DNA of 64,000 bases from Nitrospira_D sp035465795. Its GTDB lineage: Bacteria > Nitrospirota > Nitrospiria > Nitrospirales > Nitrospiraceae. Position numbers and translations under genes: made by a program. The notes under the pieces were generated by a model. The model made no database searches. It saw nothing but the letters and a program-made list of their open reading frames with translations, and was not told the origin of the DNA. Positions 42,649-51,605 of the stretch are shown here, piece after piece. The stretch is taken from assembly GCF_049546785.1 (NCBI RefSeq), contig NZ_JBMWAN010000002.1:744001-808000 (forward strand). The letters run 5' to 3'. Position 1 is the stretch's first letter. Each line of letters begins with the position of its first letter.

Positions 42649-43731
42649 ATGTCTCTATCGCTCATTGTGCTGATATCCGCAATCATGGGGGTGATCAGTC
42701 TATGGACGTCTCCGGCGGCGGCCTACCGGGAGTATTTTACGGTGGAACAGAAGGCTCAGCTGGCCAAGATTCAGACCGTCCTGATAGAAGCCGTTGCCTT
42801 AACGGACAAAGGTTCGAGCGACGCCGGGCCGCTGGCCGAGGTGGCGTCACGAGGACTTGCGGGGTTGGGCTATACCATTGTGCAGGACGTCAGCAAATCT
42901 CATGACGTGGTCTTTCGCGTCAAATGCGAGCAGCGCAAGACATGGGAGGGGACAGCGTCATCGGGGGGGGATAACGATTTGCCCGATGCCCCGTCGCGAT
43001 TGTGGAAAGGACCAGCCTGTCAATTGACCTATGTGCTGAGCGGGATGAAAATCAAATGGCAAAAAGAAGTGCGCACCGATTTTGAGGATGCTTCCGCCGC
43101 CGCTCAGGCCGCTCAGGCGGGCGACCCCGGCGCCTTTGCTTTGGCGCGATTGCAGGACGCGCTTGAGAAATATGATTTTCCCGTCTTGCTGGCCGCAGAG
43201 TGGGGGCACCCTGAACGGTTGATCAAGCTGTTGGATGCCCCGGACACGAGCGTTCCCAGGAAGATCCGGATCATGTCGCTGCTGGGCGACATGCAGGCCG
43301 ATGAGGCCATGCCCTCGTTGAAGCAGGCGCTTCAAGACCGGGATCTTGCGAAGCAGGCGCTGGTCGCGATGGGAAATCTTGGCCGAGATGGAATACCTCT
43401 CTTGGTTGAGATGATGAATACCTCCCCTCAGATAGAAATACAGGCGGCGGCCGCGAAGGGGCTGGGCCAGCTGGGCGGCCTTCATGGAGACGCCTCGGTC
43501 GTGCCCCCGCTGCTGGCCAAACTTCAGGATCCCAAGACGGACTGGACGGTGCTGACTGAGGTCGCATGGGCGTTGGGGAAGATCCCCGATAAACGCTCGA
43601 TCCAACCGCTCTATGACGTGGACAAAAAGCTGCAAGCCATTCGTGATCCCGATAACCTGACACTCAAGAAGCTCAAGGAGGCCGTCTTCTGGGCGATCAA
43701 GCAGTGCGATACCTGGGATCAATACAGCTGA
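42649..43731 (+). CDS. Exported HEAT-repeat protein
   Basis: 360 residues from the ATG at 42649, behind a good AAGGAGG. There is a signal peptide (~1-25, ending SPAAAYREY). An N-terminal domain (~30-175) has two cysteines (VKCEQRKTW, GPACQLTY), possibly a disulfide. The C-terminal ~170 residues form HEAT-like repeats (IRIMSLLGDMQADEAMPSLK, KQALVAMGNLGRDGIPLLVE, 'IQAAAAKGLGQLGG'). The final residues include one more Cys. Function is unknown. Confidence 0.8.
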   Translation: MSLSLIVLISAIMGVISLWTSPAAAYREYFTVEQKAQLAKIQTVLIEAVALTDKGSSDAGPLAEVASRGLAGLGYTIVQDVSKSHDVVFRVKCEQRKTWEGTASSGGDNDLPDAPSRLWKGPACQLTYVLSGMKIKWQKEVRTDFEDASAAAQAAQAGDPGAFALARLQDALEKYDFPVLLAAEWGHPERLIKLLDAPDTSVPRKIRIMSLLGDMQADEAMPSLKQALQDRDLAKQALVAMGNLGRDGIPLLVEMMNTSPQIEIQAAAAKGLGQLGGLHGDASVVPPLLAKLQDPKTDWTVLTEVAWALGKIPDKRSIQPLYDVDKKLQAIRDPDNLTLKKLKEAVFWAIKQCDTWDQYS

Positions 43732-43888
43732 TTGTCGCACTACAATTTATCGAGTTCTTTCCCTGCTGGTCGATAGCTCTGGCTGGCTCGCGGCTCGACC
43801 GCTATGACCGGACGGTCTTCGGTGTCGAGACCAGGGCGGAACCGGTCGGCCCGCACGGGTTGGAAATCTGAGACGAAGGGATCTGCTG

Positions 43889-45133
43889 ATGACCGATGTG
43901 TCACGGAGACGGTTTCTACAAATTACGGCTGCCACGGGGGGCGCGCTCGTGTGTGGTGATTTGACGGAGCAAGTGCTGGGTCTGACAGGCCGGGCCCAAG
44001 CGGTTGCCGCAGGCGAGCCGATCAAAATCGGCATCATCGATCCTCTCTCGAGCCCGTACAAGACCTCATCCATCCACGACGTACATGGTGCGAACGTGGC
44101 CGTCGATGTGTTTAACAAGACAGGTGGCGTGCTGGGTCGGCCTATTGTCATTTTGGAAGCGGACGACGCCTCGAATCCGGAGACGGCGTTGAAGGCCGCG
44201 AACAAGTTTGTGAAGGAGGATCGTGTCGATGTACTGATGGGCACCTTCAATGCTGACTGTTCACTGGTTGTCTCGGAATTTGCGAAGAAGGAGAACAAGC
44301 TGTTCATGGTCACGGGTTCGCATCTTCCCGAGCTCAGCGGGGGGGCCTGCAGCTCGCACACCTTCGTGTTTATGCCGAATGCGACGATGATGTCGCGGGC
44401 GGTCGTTCCCCATTTGACAAAAGCGTACGGGACGCAGTGGTACATGATCACGACGAGTACGTTGGATGGAAAGGCCATGGCGCAGGCGATGGTCGCGGCC
44501 GGGCAGGCCCACGGGGTCGAACTCGTTGGTGAAGCGCTGATGCCCTTCGGGTCCACCAATTTTGAGGCGGCGTTTGCCGCGGCGAAGGATAAGCGTCCGT
44601 CACTTATCGTATTAAACCTGTACGGCTGGGACCTGATTCATGCTCTGAAGGCTTATGCCAAGCTCGAGTTGGCCAGGGAGAAGATCGGTGTTGGCGGGAT
44701 GATCAGCGGTGAACAGATCGGTCGCCCGCTGGGCTATGCCGCCAACGCGGGGATCTGGGGACTCATCTGGGATCCCAAGATTAAAACGGAAAGTTCACGA
44801 CGCTTCATCCAGGGCGTGATCGACAAGTACAACCATACGCCCACCTCTCGTTGCTACTTGGGATATGCCGCCATGACCCAGATTGTGGAGGCGATGCAGC
44901 GGGCCGGCACAATGGGGACAGCGGCGCTGATCAAGGCCCTCGAGGGCCACGAGTTTGACGGGCTCAAGGAAGGCAGGTCGGTGTTTCGCGCGGCTGACCA
45001 TCAGCATGTGCAGGATGTGTTGGTGGGGGAGGCTTTCGGCAGAGAACTGGGTTTGGGTCACTACAAAATTCTGGCCACGATTCCTGGAGAGACCGTGGCC
45101 GGTTCCGTCGATCAGCCGATCTGTACGTTGTAG
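43889..45133 (+). CDS. Tat-exported ABC-type substrate-binding protein (branched-chain amino acid/urea type)
   Basis: 414 residues. The N-terminus MTDVSRRRFLQITAATGGAL is a twin-arginine signal. The mature part has the periplasmic binding fold of type I: IKIGIIDPLSSPYKT, 'HGANVAVDVFNKTGGVLGRP', VDVLMGTFNADCSL and 'LGYAAMTQIVEAMQRAGTM'. Relatives bind amides, urea or branched-chain amino acids. No permease or ATPase gene is adjacent, so it may serve a distant transporter or act as a sensor. It is closed by the stem-loop at 45151-45179. Confidence 0.87.
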   Translation: MTDVSRRRFLQITAATGGALVCGDLTEQVLGLTGRAQAVAAGEPIKIGIIDPLSSPYKTSSIHDVHGANVAVDVFNKTGGVLGRPIVILEADDASNPETALKAANKFVKEDRVDVLMGTFNADCSLVVSEFAKKENKLFMVTGSHLPELSGGACSSHTFVFMPNATMMSRAVVPHLTKAYGTQWYMITTSTLDGKAMAQAMVAAGQAHGVELVGEALMPFGSTNFEAAFAAAKDKRPSLIVLNLYGWDLIHALKAYAKLELAREKIGVGGMISGEQIGRPLGYAANAGIWGLIWDPKIKTESSRRFIQGVIDKYNHTPTSRCYLGYAAMTQIVEAMQRAGTMGTAALIKALEGHEFDGLKEGRSVFRAADHQHVQDVLVGEAFGRELGLGHYKILATIPGETVAGSVDQPICTL

Positions 45134-45150
45134 TTGAAGAAGAAAGAATC

Positions 45151-45179
45151 GGGGGCTTCTCCAAACAGGAGAAGCCCCC
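45151..45179. terminator. Bidirectional terminator between convergent genes
   Basis: GGGGGCTTCTCC (45151-45162), loop AAACA, GGAGAAGCCCCC (45168-45179): a perfect 12-bp stem. The minus strand continues CGATTCTTTCTTCTTC, T-rich, so it terminates the leftward OmpA gene best. It also lies 18 bases after the rightward stop. Confidence 0.85.
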
Positions 45180-45204
45180 GTGCTATGTGGAAGCGGGAAT
45201 CGAA

Positions 45205-46374
45205 CTACTTGGTGACCCGCACTTCGACGCGGCGGTTCTTAGCCCGGCCGGCATCGGTCTTGTTTGTCGCCACCGGCTTGGTGTCAGCATACCCGTGAGT
45301 CGTCGCTCCCCCTAAGCCGCCTTCCGCGAGGGCTTGAGCGGCGTTGGCCGCCCGGGCTTCGGAGAGTTCCTTGTTCGTCGGGAACTTCTTCTTCAGGGCA
45401 CTGCGAATCGGACGATTATCCGTATGGCCGTCCACGGCGACTTTGTACTCGGGGAAATCCTTGAGGACGGTGCCGACGTGTTTGAGGGCCTCGACTCCGG
45501 CGGGCTTCAGCTGATCCTCACCCGTGCCAAAGAGGTAGCTGGAGGCCAGGTTGATGAGGAGCCGTTCGTTGTTGAGGTCGACCGTGATGTCACCCTTTTC
45601 AATCTGAGGGCGCAGGGCCCGGAGGAGCCCCCGTTGGGCTTCTCTCAGCTTAGCCATTTCGGTTGAAAGTTCGCCACGGAGCCCGGCGAGCTCTTGGTCT
45701 CGATCGGCGAGCTGGCGTTCCAGTTCGCTTACCCGCTGCGTCGAGGCTGCGAGGTCGGCGGCCAGTTTGTTCTTGTCTCCAGCGGCGCCGGTCAGGGCGG
45801 CGAGTTGGCTTTCGAGGTCGGCGATGCGCTGGTTGGCCGCGGCGAGTTGGGCTTCGAGGTCGGCGCTGTGCTGCTTGGCCGCGGTGAGATTGGCGGAGAG
45901 TTGCTCCTTCTCGCGTGCTTTGGCTTCAAGGGCCGCCAGTCGTTCTTTATCACTGGATGAGGAGAACTGCGAGGCAGCGAGCAGGCCTTGGAGTTCGGCC
46001 ATTTGCGTTTTCGTTTTGTCCAAGTCGCCCTGGGCTGACGTGAGCTGGCTTGCCATCTTTGACGATTCACTGGCAGTGATCCGCAGGGCCGCCAGTTCGC
46101 GGTCGCGGTCTGCGAGCTGACTCTCAAGTGATTGGGTTTGGGTGGTCAGTGCCGCGGTTTGGTGGTTGGCGGAGGCCAAGGCGGCCTCGAGTCTCTGCCG
46201 TTCTTTTTCAAGCGCGGCAATACGGTCGGCCAATTCTTTCGCCGTAGGTTGCGCCTTGCCTTGTGGGCAGATGCGATATTGGAATCCGTTATCCGGACAC
46301 ATGGGTTGCCAGGATGAACAGCCGGAAAGGACCAGAAGGCCGAGTCCCAGGATGGAGGTTTTGTACATTCGCAT
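45205..46374 (-). CDS. OmpA-family lipoprotein with long coiled coil
   Basis: 389 residues from the ATG at 46374 (AAGGAGA upstream). A lipobox (LLVLSGC) near residue 19 anchors it. Residues ~45-240 are a long coiled coil of heptads with recurrent ADLESQLAA / ADRDRELAAL units. Residues ~255-385 are an OmpA peptidoglycan-binding domain (VAVDGHTDNRPI, 'NKELSEARAANAAQALAEGG', AKNRRVEVRV). It probably spans from a membrane to the cell wall as a tether. The repeated coiled-coil units suggest length variation by internal duplication. Confidence 0.85.
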   Translation of the reverse strand: MRMYKTSILGLGLLVLSGCSSWQPMCPDNGFQYRICPQGKAQPTAKELADRIAALEKERQRLEAALASANHQTAALTTQTQSLESQLADRDRELAALRITASESSKMASQLTSAQGDLDKTKTQMAELQGLLAASQFSSSSDKERLAALEAKAREKEQLSANLTAAKQHSADLEAQLAAANQRIADLESQLAALTGAAGDKNKLAADLAASTQRVSELERQLADRDQELAGLRGELSTEMAKLREAQRGLLRALRPQIEKGDITVDLNNERLLINLASSYLFGTGEDQLKPAGVEALKHVGTVLKDFPEYKVAVDGHTDNRPIRSALKKKFPTNKELSEARAANAAQALAEGGLGGATTHGYADTKPVATNKTDAGRAKNRRVEVRVTK

Positions 46375-46435
46375 AGAGTCTCCTTTTTTGTGTGGCTGGT
46401 GCTCGCGGGTTGTCCCACGAGCAAATGACCCGTGA

Positions 46436-46849
46436 TTATTGGCGCCCTTTGAGGACATCCCGAATTTCCATCAAGAGCTTCTCTTCATTCGTCGGTCCCG
46501 CAGGCGGCGCCGGGGGCGCTTCCTTCTTGAAGCGGTTGACTTGCTTCACCAGCATGAAGATGACGAAGGCAATGATGACGAAGTCGAACACTGACTGGAG
46601 GAAGACTCCGTAGTTGAGCGTGGGGGTGCCGGCGGCCTTCGCGGCGATGAGCGAAGGCTGGGGCGTTCCGGACAGATTGATGAATAAGCTGGAGAAGTCG
46701 ACTTTGCCCATTAATAAACCGATCGGCGGCATCAACACGTCGCTGACCAGGGAGGACACGATCTTTCCAAAGGCGCCTCCGATGATGACACCGATGGCCA
46801 TGTCGAGAACATTGCCTCGCATCGCAAAATCTCGAAATTCTTTGAGCAT
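46436..46849 (-). CDS. mscL: Large-conductance mechanosensitive channel
   Basis: 137 residues from the ATG at 46849 (GGAGG six bases upstream; the ATG at 46855 is too close to it). MLKEFRDFAMRGNVLDMAIG is the classical MscL N-terminus; two membrane helices and the C-terminal helix are complete. MscL opens under membrane tension during osmotic downshock. Length equals that of the family. Confidence 0.96.
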   Translation of the reverse strand: MLKEFRDFAMRGNVLDMAIGVIIGGAFGKIVSSLVSDVLMPPIGLLMGKVDFSSLFINLSGTPQPSLIAAKAAGTPTLNYGVFLQSVFDFVIIAFVIFMLVKQVNRFKKEAPPAPPAGPTNEEKLLMEIRDVLKGRQ

Positions 46850-46899
46850 ACCCATCCTCCTCGGTGACGCACGGTTAAGGGCCCTCGGTTCACAAGACA

Positions 46900-47979
46900 C
46901 TATCGTTTGCGTGTGGTGTCGAAGCTGTAGCCGAGTGTCAAGAGGTACAGGTTGTCTGTATCTGTCGTTCCTGCCGCGGGTTTGCTGTTGTACCGCGTGG
47001 TGACCTGAATGCCGGCGACGAACCCCTCCCAGATCTTGAACCGCATGCCGTTGTCCATGGTCAGATAGATGTTGCTGGCATTCTCCAGGGAAGGAAAGAT
47101 TTCGTCATAGTGATAAAGCGTGATGCGGTCATCAAATAGGGGCCAGTTGAGTTTCATGGAAATCCTGGCACGGGTGGATGATTGATCCGCCGCTTCCCTG
47201 AAATCTTCATTGAAATAGCTGACGCCGGCTTCTCCGTAGAACGTCATATCTTTGAAGATGCCGGTGTAGTCGCCTCGCTCGATGAATTGGTAGCCGGGGC
47301 CGGTCGCGAGGGCGGTTCTCATTTTCAGGTCTTGAAAGCGGTCGCTTTCAACATAGGCGGAGGCGAACCAGTAAAGGCGCTTGGAGATGAAGAAGTCAAG
47401 TTTGATTGTGCCCCGGGCGTTGCGGGCGGTCAATGTGTCCCCAGTATCGGCATAGACGTACCGTCCGTTGATGGACAAGCGGAGTTGCTCGCTGCGGGCG
47501 ACGAAATCGAGCAAGGCGCTCCCATTGCGGAAACTGCTGTTTCCAGTGGCCTGGGAGTAGCCGGCGGTGAAGCTGCCGGCATAGATGACGGGTGGTTGTA
47601 TGAGCGGATTCACCGCCGTGATGGAGTCAACCGGCACGGTAAGAGAACCCTTCAGTTGTTCTGACTGAATATTGAGATTCCCGTCCGAGCCAGCTGTGGC
47701 TGTCCCGACCAGGACCGTCCCCTCCTTTAGGTGAAACGGGATGGGGTGGTTGACGGCCAGTGCGGAGACCTCTGCCCATTTGACTTTGATAGGATCGGGG
47801 CTCACGGGTGTTTTCATCACCAAGATGCCTCCGGCCATTTCAACGACTTCACCGTAGATGGTGCTGCCGTTCTTCAGCGTGACGACATCAAGAGGGGGGG
47901 CATCTTCCGCTGCATGGACAGATGCAACTCCGCTGATGAGCATGCCAAGCAGCAGAAGTAAAGAGCGAAACCTTGTCAT
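46900..47979 (-). CDS. Exported DUF481-type beta-barrel protein
   Basis: 359 residues from the ATG at 47979 (GGAAGGA upstream). There is a signal peptide (~1-24). An N-terminal segment (~32-110, VTLKNGSTIYGEVVEMAGG) looks like a small SH3-like beta domain. Then a ~240-residue region of alternating strands has the pattern of the DUF481/YdiY family (YAGSFTAGYSQATGNSSFRN ... LYLLTLGYSFDTTRKR), with an aromatic near the C-terminus as in outer-membrane barrels. The family function is unknown. Confidence 0.82.
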   Translation of the reverse strand: MTRFRSLLLLLGMLISGVASVHAAEDAPPLDVVTLKNGSTIYGEVVEMAGGILVMKTPVSPDPIKVKWAEVSALAVNHPIPFHLKEGTVLVGTATAGSDGNLNIQSEQLKGSLTVPVDSITAVNPLIQPPVIYAGSFTAGYSQATGNSSFRNGSALLDFVARSEQLRLSINGRYVYADTGDTLTARNARGTIKLDFFISKRLYWFASAYVESDRFQDLKMRTALATGPGYQFIERGDYTGIFKDMTFYGEAGVSYFNEDFREAADQSSTRARISMKLNWPLFDDRITLYHYDEIFPSLENASNIYLTMDNGMRFKIWEGFVAGIQVTTRYNSKPAAGTTDTDNLYLLTLGYSFDTTRKR

Positions 47980-48400
47980 TCCATCCTTCCTCGAAACCAC
48001 AAAGCACCCTTTGCCTACAGATAGGGTTAGTTCTCAGCTAGAGAATTGTTCTGGGGGAAAGCTGTCTGTTGGATGATTTATATAGCCGACTTCTTTTACT
48101 TCGCGCAAGGTCCGAACATTCGTGGGCTTGGTCGTTCGGAGCTGGGCTTTCTCGAAAGCGCACCCTCGTCAGCACCTCCAAGGCCAAGTGGCGGTATGAC
48201 CGAGGAGTGGAAGGTCGGGGGTGGTTGGACTGCTTTTAGTACGAGGTGTACTGCTTATCCGCAATGTGCTGTGAGGGCTGACGACTCCGCCTCAATGGAC
48301 CCTTATTGTGGGTTGAGTCTGGCTTGGATGGAAGAAAAGGTGGCCTGGCAGATCATTCCCTGGGCTGAGAGCCAGTGGCGGTTTGTCTCGTAGTGAAAAA
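47980..48400. other. Intergenic region
   Basis: About 420 bases between mnmA (stop) and the start of the DUF481 gene, holding its promoter presumably. An open plus-strand frame of 115 codons (48046-48393) has no domain and atypical composition and is not supported. No terminator was recognised behind mnmA. Confidence 0.5.
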
Positions 48401-49483
48401 TTACATGGATTGTATGATTCCGCCGCCGAGGAGTTGGTCGCCGTGATAGAAGACGGCCGATTGGCCTGGACTCAGTGCCCGTTGTGCCGTCTGAAATCGT
48501 ACCGCGACAGAGCCGTTGTCCTGATAGCGGATGGTCGCTGGTGTCGCGGGTGTGGCATAGCGAACTTTGGCCTCCACCGTGGCGGAGGGGGCAAGCAGAA
48601 GAGGATCGAGCACGTTGAGGTCCGCCACGACACAGTGTGAACTGAGTAAGGACTCATCAGGTCCAAGGACGACGGTGTTGCTATCGGGCTGGACCCGTTG
48701 AACGTAGAGGCGTTCACCGGAGGAAATCCCGAGCCCACGTCGTTGCCCTGGCGTATAGAACGCAATGCCCTGGTGGGTGCCAAGGGGTTTCCCGGTCTGA
48801 TCCAGAAACAGTCCGGGATTATTGGCGGAAGGGATTTCTTTCTGTAGAAACGTCCGGTAGTCGCCGTGACTCACGAAACAAATCTCCTGGCTTTCCTGGA
48901 GCTCTTCGGACGGGAGTCCAAGGTCTTCGGCCAGGTTCCATACGGAGGGTTTGTCCATCATCCCCACGGGAAAGAGGAGTCGGTTGAGCCAGGATGCCTG
49001 GAGACGATAAAGAAAGTAGCTTTGATCCTTGCGCTGATCGATTCCCTTCTTGAGGACAGGCCGGTCTTCAAGGGTTTCGACGCGGGCGTAATGACCGGTG
49101 GCAACAAAGGAAATGCCTTTGGCCTCGGCGATCTCGACAAGTTGCCTGAGTTTAACGCGTTCGTTGCAGCGGACACAGGGGTTTGGCGTGGTCCCGGCGG
49201 CGTATCCTGAGACAAAATCTTCGATGACGGCTGCACGGAATTGTTCACGTGAATCGATGAGTTCATGAGGGATGTTGAGCTTCTGAGCGACATAGCGGGC
49301 GATCCCGACCTTACAGCAGCCGCGTTCCTGCCACCGCTTGGAGGCGGCGACGGTCTCATCTTCGTGTTCCCAGACCTGGAGGGTGACGCCATGAACATCG
49401 TATCCTTGGCGGACCAGGAGGAGAGCGGCGACGGAGCTATCAACTCCTCCGCTCATGCCGAGGAGAACGCTGGGACGTGACAT
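48401..49483 (-). CDS. mnmA: tRNA-specific 2-thiouridylase
   Basis: 360 residues. The PP-loop motif SGGVDSSVAALLL, 'TPNPCVRCNERVKL' with the first catalytic cysteine, and SQEICFVSHGDYRTFL with the second are intact. MnmA makes the 2-thio group of U34 in tRNA Lys/Glu/Gln. mnmE and mnmG, which act on the 5-position of the same U34, are 4-7 kb upstream on the same strand. It is 36 bases after the second bactofilin gene. Confidence 0.97.
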   Translation of the reverse strand: MSRPSVLLGMSGGVDSSVAALLLVRQGYDVHGVTLQVWEHEDETVAASKRWQERGCCKVGIARYVAQKLNIPHELIDSREQFRAAVIEDFVSGYAAGTTPNPCVRCNERVKLRQLVEIAEAKGISFVATGHYARVETLEDRPVLKKGIDQRKDQSYFLYRLQASWLNRLLFPVGMMDKPSVWNLAEDLGLPSEELQESQEICFVSHGDYRTFLQKEIPSANNPGLFLDQTGKPLGTHQGIAFYTPGQRRGLGISSGERLYVQRVQPDSNTVVLGPDESLLSSHCVVADLNVLDPLLLAPSATVEAKVRYATPATPATIRYQDNGSVAVRFQTAQRALSPGQSAVFYHGDQLLGGGIIQSM

Positions 49484-49519
49484 GGTGGTCGCTATTGTAC
49501 CGGCTGGGGACTGAAAGGG

Positions 49520-49978
49520 CTAGAGGTTTGGTGCCCGCATCTTGTTGCGGCGGAGACTGAGGTCGTGCACGTTGTTGTTCGGCTGGTTAGCGTCATCCGT
49601 CCATTTATCGGCTCCCATGTCACACATCCCGTGGAAATGGGCTCCATCTGCGATGGTAATGGCGGGGGTTCGGATGTCTCCGATTAGGACGCCCTGTTTG
49701 AGGATTTGGACCCTTTCTGTAGCGGTCACGGTTCCGTTGATCTTGCCGCTGTTCGTCAAGACGCCGGCGGAAATGATGCCGTTGATGATGGCGGATTCAC
49801 CTACGATGACCATTCCGGTAGTATGAATCTCACCCTCGAGACGTCCGTCCACTCGAACAGTGCCGTCGAAGTTCAGGACCCCTTTAAACTCGACCCCTCT
49901 GGCGAGAAACGTGAAGTTGTCCTCTGCGTGTTCAGGGGATCCTTTGCTGTCGCTGAGGGCCCACATTGATATAGCCAT
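49520..49978 (-). CDS. Bactofilin, copy 2
   Basis: 152 residues from the ATG at 49978. The bactofilin beta-helix core (~30-130) has 'FLARGVEFKGVLNFDGTVRV', GRLEGEIHTTGMVIVGESA, and repeated hydrophobic triads, flanked by disordered ends. Bactofilins polymerise without nucleotide into filaments that serve as cell-shape or polarity scaffolds. It is a paralogue of the next gene upstream, with a 110-base gap. Confidence 0.88.
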   Translation of the reverse strand: MAISMWALSDSKGSPEHAEDNFTFLARGVEFKGVLNFDGTVRVDGRLEGEIHTTGMVIVGESAIINGIISAGVLTNSGKINGTVTATERVQILKQGVLIGDIRTPAITIADGAHFHGMCDMGADKWTDDANQPNNNVHDLSLRRNKMRAPNL

Positions 49979-50088
49979 ACCTTTCTCGCTCTGTAGCCAT
50001 CGCATCGGGAGATCCAGGACGGGCTGGAGGGGCGTCCCGATGAACGGCACAAGGTTGAAACACCTACGGATATGTTAGTAGCAAAACC

Positions 50089-50595
50089 TTATCCGTTGAC
50101 CCTCTTGAGTGCCGCCTGGTCGGAGGTGTCGCCGGGATGTGAAGGGATGTCCCGTGAAACTTCCCTGATTCCCTGTGTCATTTCGAGCGTACCATTGAAG
50201 AGGACGCCTTCCTCGATGGAGAGCATCGGGGTTTTGATGCCGCCGCTCACCACGGCAGGGGCCCGGAGCCTGACTTTTTCCTTCGCAACCACATCGCCGG
50301 TGATTTTCCCTTTGCACATAATCGTTCCGGCCGTGATTTTGGCGGTGATGACCGCTTCTTCGCCGACGAGGAGAACCCCGGCTGTGTGAATTTCCCCGTC
50401 GAGGAAGCCGTCTATGCGCACGGTGCCGTTATAGGAAATTGTTCCTTTGAACTCGACGCCCTTTCCGACAAAGGCGCTCACGTCCTCAACGTTTTCCTGT
50501 CTATTGGAGATGGCGTCGGTATTGGTCTCTTCCGCTTCAGCATTCTCTCCCATAGGGCGTTTTCCATCCTGGTTGTCTGATTTCCAAATGGCCAT
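50089..50595 (-). CDS. Bactofilin, copy 1
   Basis: 168 residues. The beta-helix core (~40-140) shows 'FVGKGVEFKGTISYNGTVRI', FLDGEIHTAGVLLVGEEAV and KGKITGDVVAKEKVRLRAPA. Its N-terminal ~38 residues are charged (Glu/Asn-rich) and its C-terminal ~25 residues are different from copy 2, probably the partner-specific ends. It starts 158 bases after parB, on the same strand. Confidence 0.88.
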   Translation of the reverse strand: MAIWKSDNQDGKRPMGENAEAEETNTDAISNRQENVEDVSAFVGKGVEFKGTISYNGTVRIDGFLDGEIHTAGVLLVGEEAVITAKITAGTIMCKGKITGDVVAKEKVRLRAPAVVSGGIKTPMLSIEEGVLFNGTLEMTQGIREVSRDIPSHPGDTSDQAALKRVNG

Positions 50596-50753
50596 TCTTT
50601 CTCCTCTGGCTGTCGGGGGCGAAAAAAAACAGGTTAGGTCCCGTTAAGAGCTGTATCGGAGTGTCTAGGGTAGATATTTAGCATTGGTGGACTAAAAAGC
50701 AACAAATAGATGATTCTGTGCTGAGACGACTCCAGCAACGTGGTGAACGGGAG

Positions 50754-51605
50754 TTAGGAAAGGAGTTGTTCGATAATGCCGTCCAGCTCCGGTGCGGAAA
50801 AATATTGAATGATGATTTTCCCCCCTTTCCCGCTGGGCGCGATGGTGACTCGAGTGCCGAGACGTTTCTGCAATCTGGCTTCAACATCGGACCAGTCAGA
50901 GTTGGGCAATGATGCTTTCCGGCGGCGTTTTTCAGAGGGCGACGTTTCGACCAGCTTTTCGGTCTCCCGGACGGAGAGTCCCTTGCCAGCTACGATCATC
51001 GCGAATTTAGACTGGTTTTCAGGCTGTGTAATTCCCAGGAGCGCTTTTGCATGTCCGGCTGAGAGAGTGCCTGCTTCAACCAGTTGCTGCACATCAGGGT
51101 GAAGATTGAGCAGACGGAGAGAATTGGCAACCGAGGACCGGTCGCGCCCCACTTTTTGGGCAATGCCATCTTGAGTGAGTCCGAACTCATTCATCATTCT
51201 GGCGTAGGCCCGGGCAGTTTCCATCGGATTAAGGTCTTCCCGCTGAATATTCTCAACGAGGGCGAACAGGATGGCTTCTTGGTCGGTACAATTTCTGACG
51301 ACAGCTTGAATCGTCTCAAGGCCGGCTTCTTTTGTGGCGCGCCATCTTCGTTCTCCCGAGATCAGTTCGTAGATCCCGTCCCCTTTGCGGCGAACCAATA
51401 TTGGCTGCAGCAAGCCGCTTTCTTTAATCGATGCGGCCAGTTCTGCCAATTCGGTCGGGTGAAAGATCTGCCGGGGCTGATACCGGTTCGGTACAATGGC
51501 ATCGACTCTCAGATATTGAACATCATTTCCAAGTGATTGAGAAATCGACTGTTTTCCTGTTGGGAGTAATGCGTCCAATCCCCTACCGAGCGCTTTTTTC
51601 TCCAT
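50754..51605 (-). CDS. parB: Chromosome-partitioning protein ParB
   Basis: 283 residues from the ATG at 51605; a TTG at 51611 is closer to AAGGAG and remains possible. LGRGLDALLP is the N-terminal ParA-interacting motif, ISGERRWRATKEAGL is ParB box II with the CTP-binding arginines, then a helix-turn-helix (~120-150) and a C-terminal dimerisation region with a Lys/Arg-rich segment. It binds the parS sites at 52388 and 53063. The start overlaps the end of parA by 23 bases, so they are translated together. Confidence 0.96.
   Translation of the reverse strand: MEKKALGRGLDALLPTGKQSISQSLGNDVQYLRVDAIVPNRYQPRQIFHPTELAELAASIKESGLLQPILVRRKGDGIYELISGERRWRATKEAGLETIQAVVRNCTDQEAILFALVENIQREDLNPMETARAYARMMNEFGLTQDGIAQKVGRDRSSVANSLRLLNLHPDVQQLVEAGTLSAGHAKALLGITQPENQSKFAMIVAGKGLSVRETEKLVETSPSEKRRRKASLPNSDWSDVEARLQKRLGTRVTIAPSGKGGKIIIQYFSAPELDGIIEQLLS

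Noticed and set aside
43747..44559. A 270-codon open frame on the minus strand
   Set aside because: It is antisense to the substrate-binding protein, with no domain, no start signal and an Arg/Ser-rich product.
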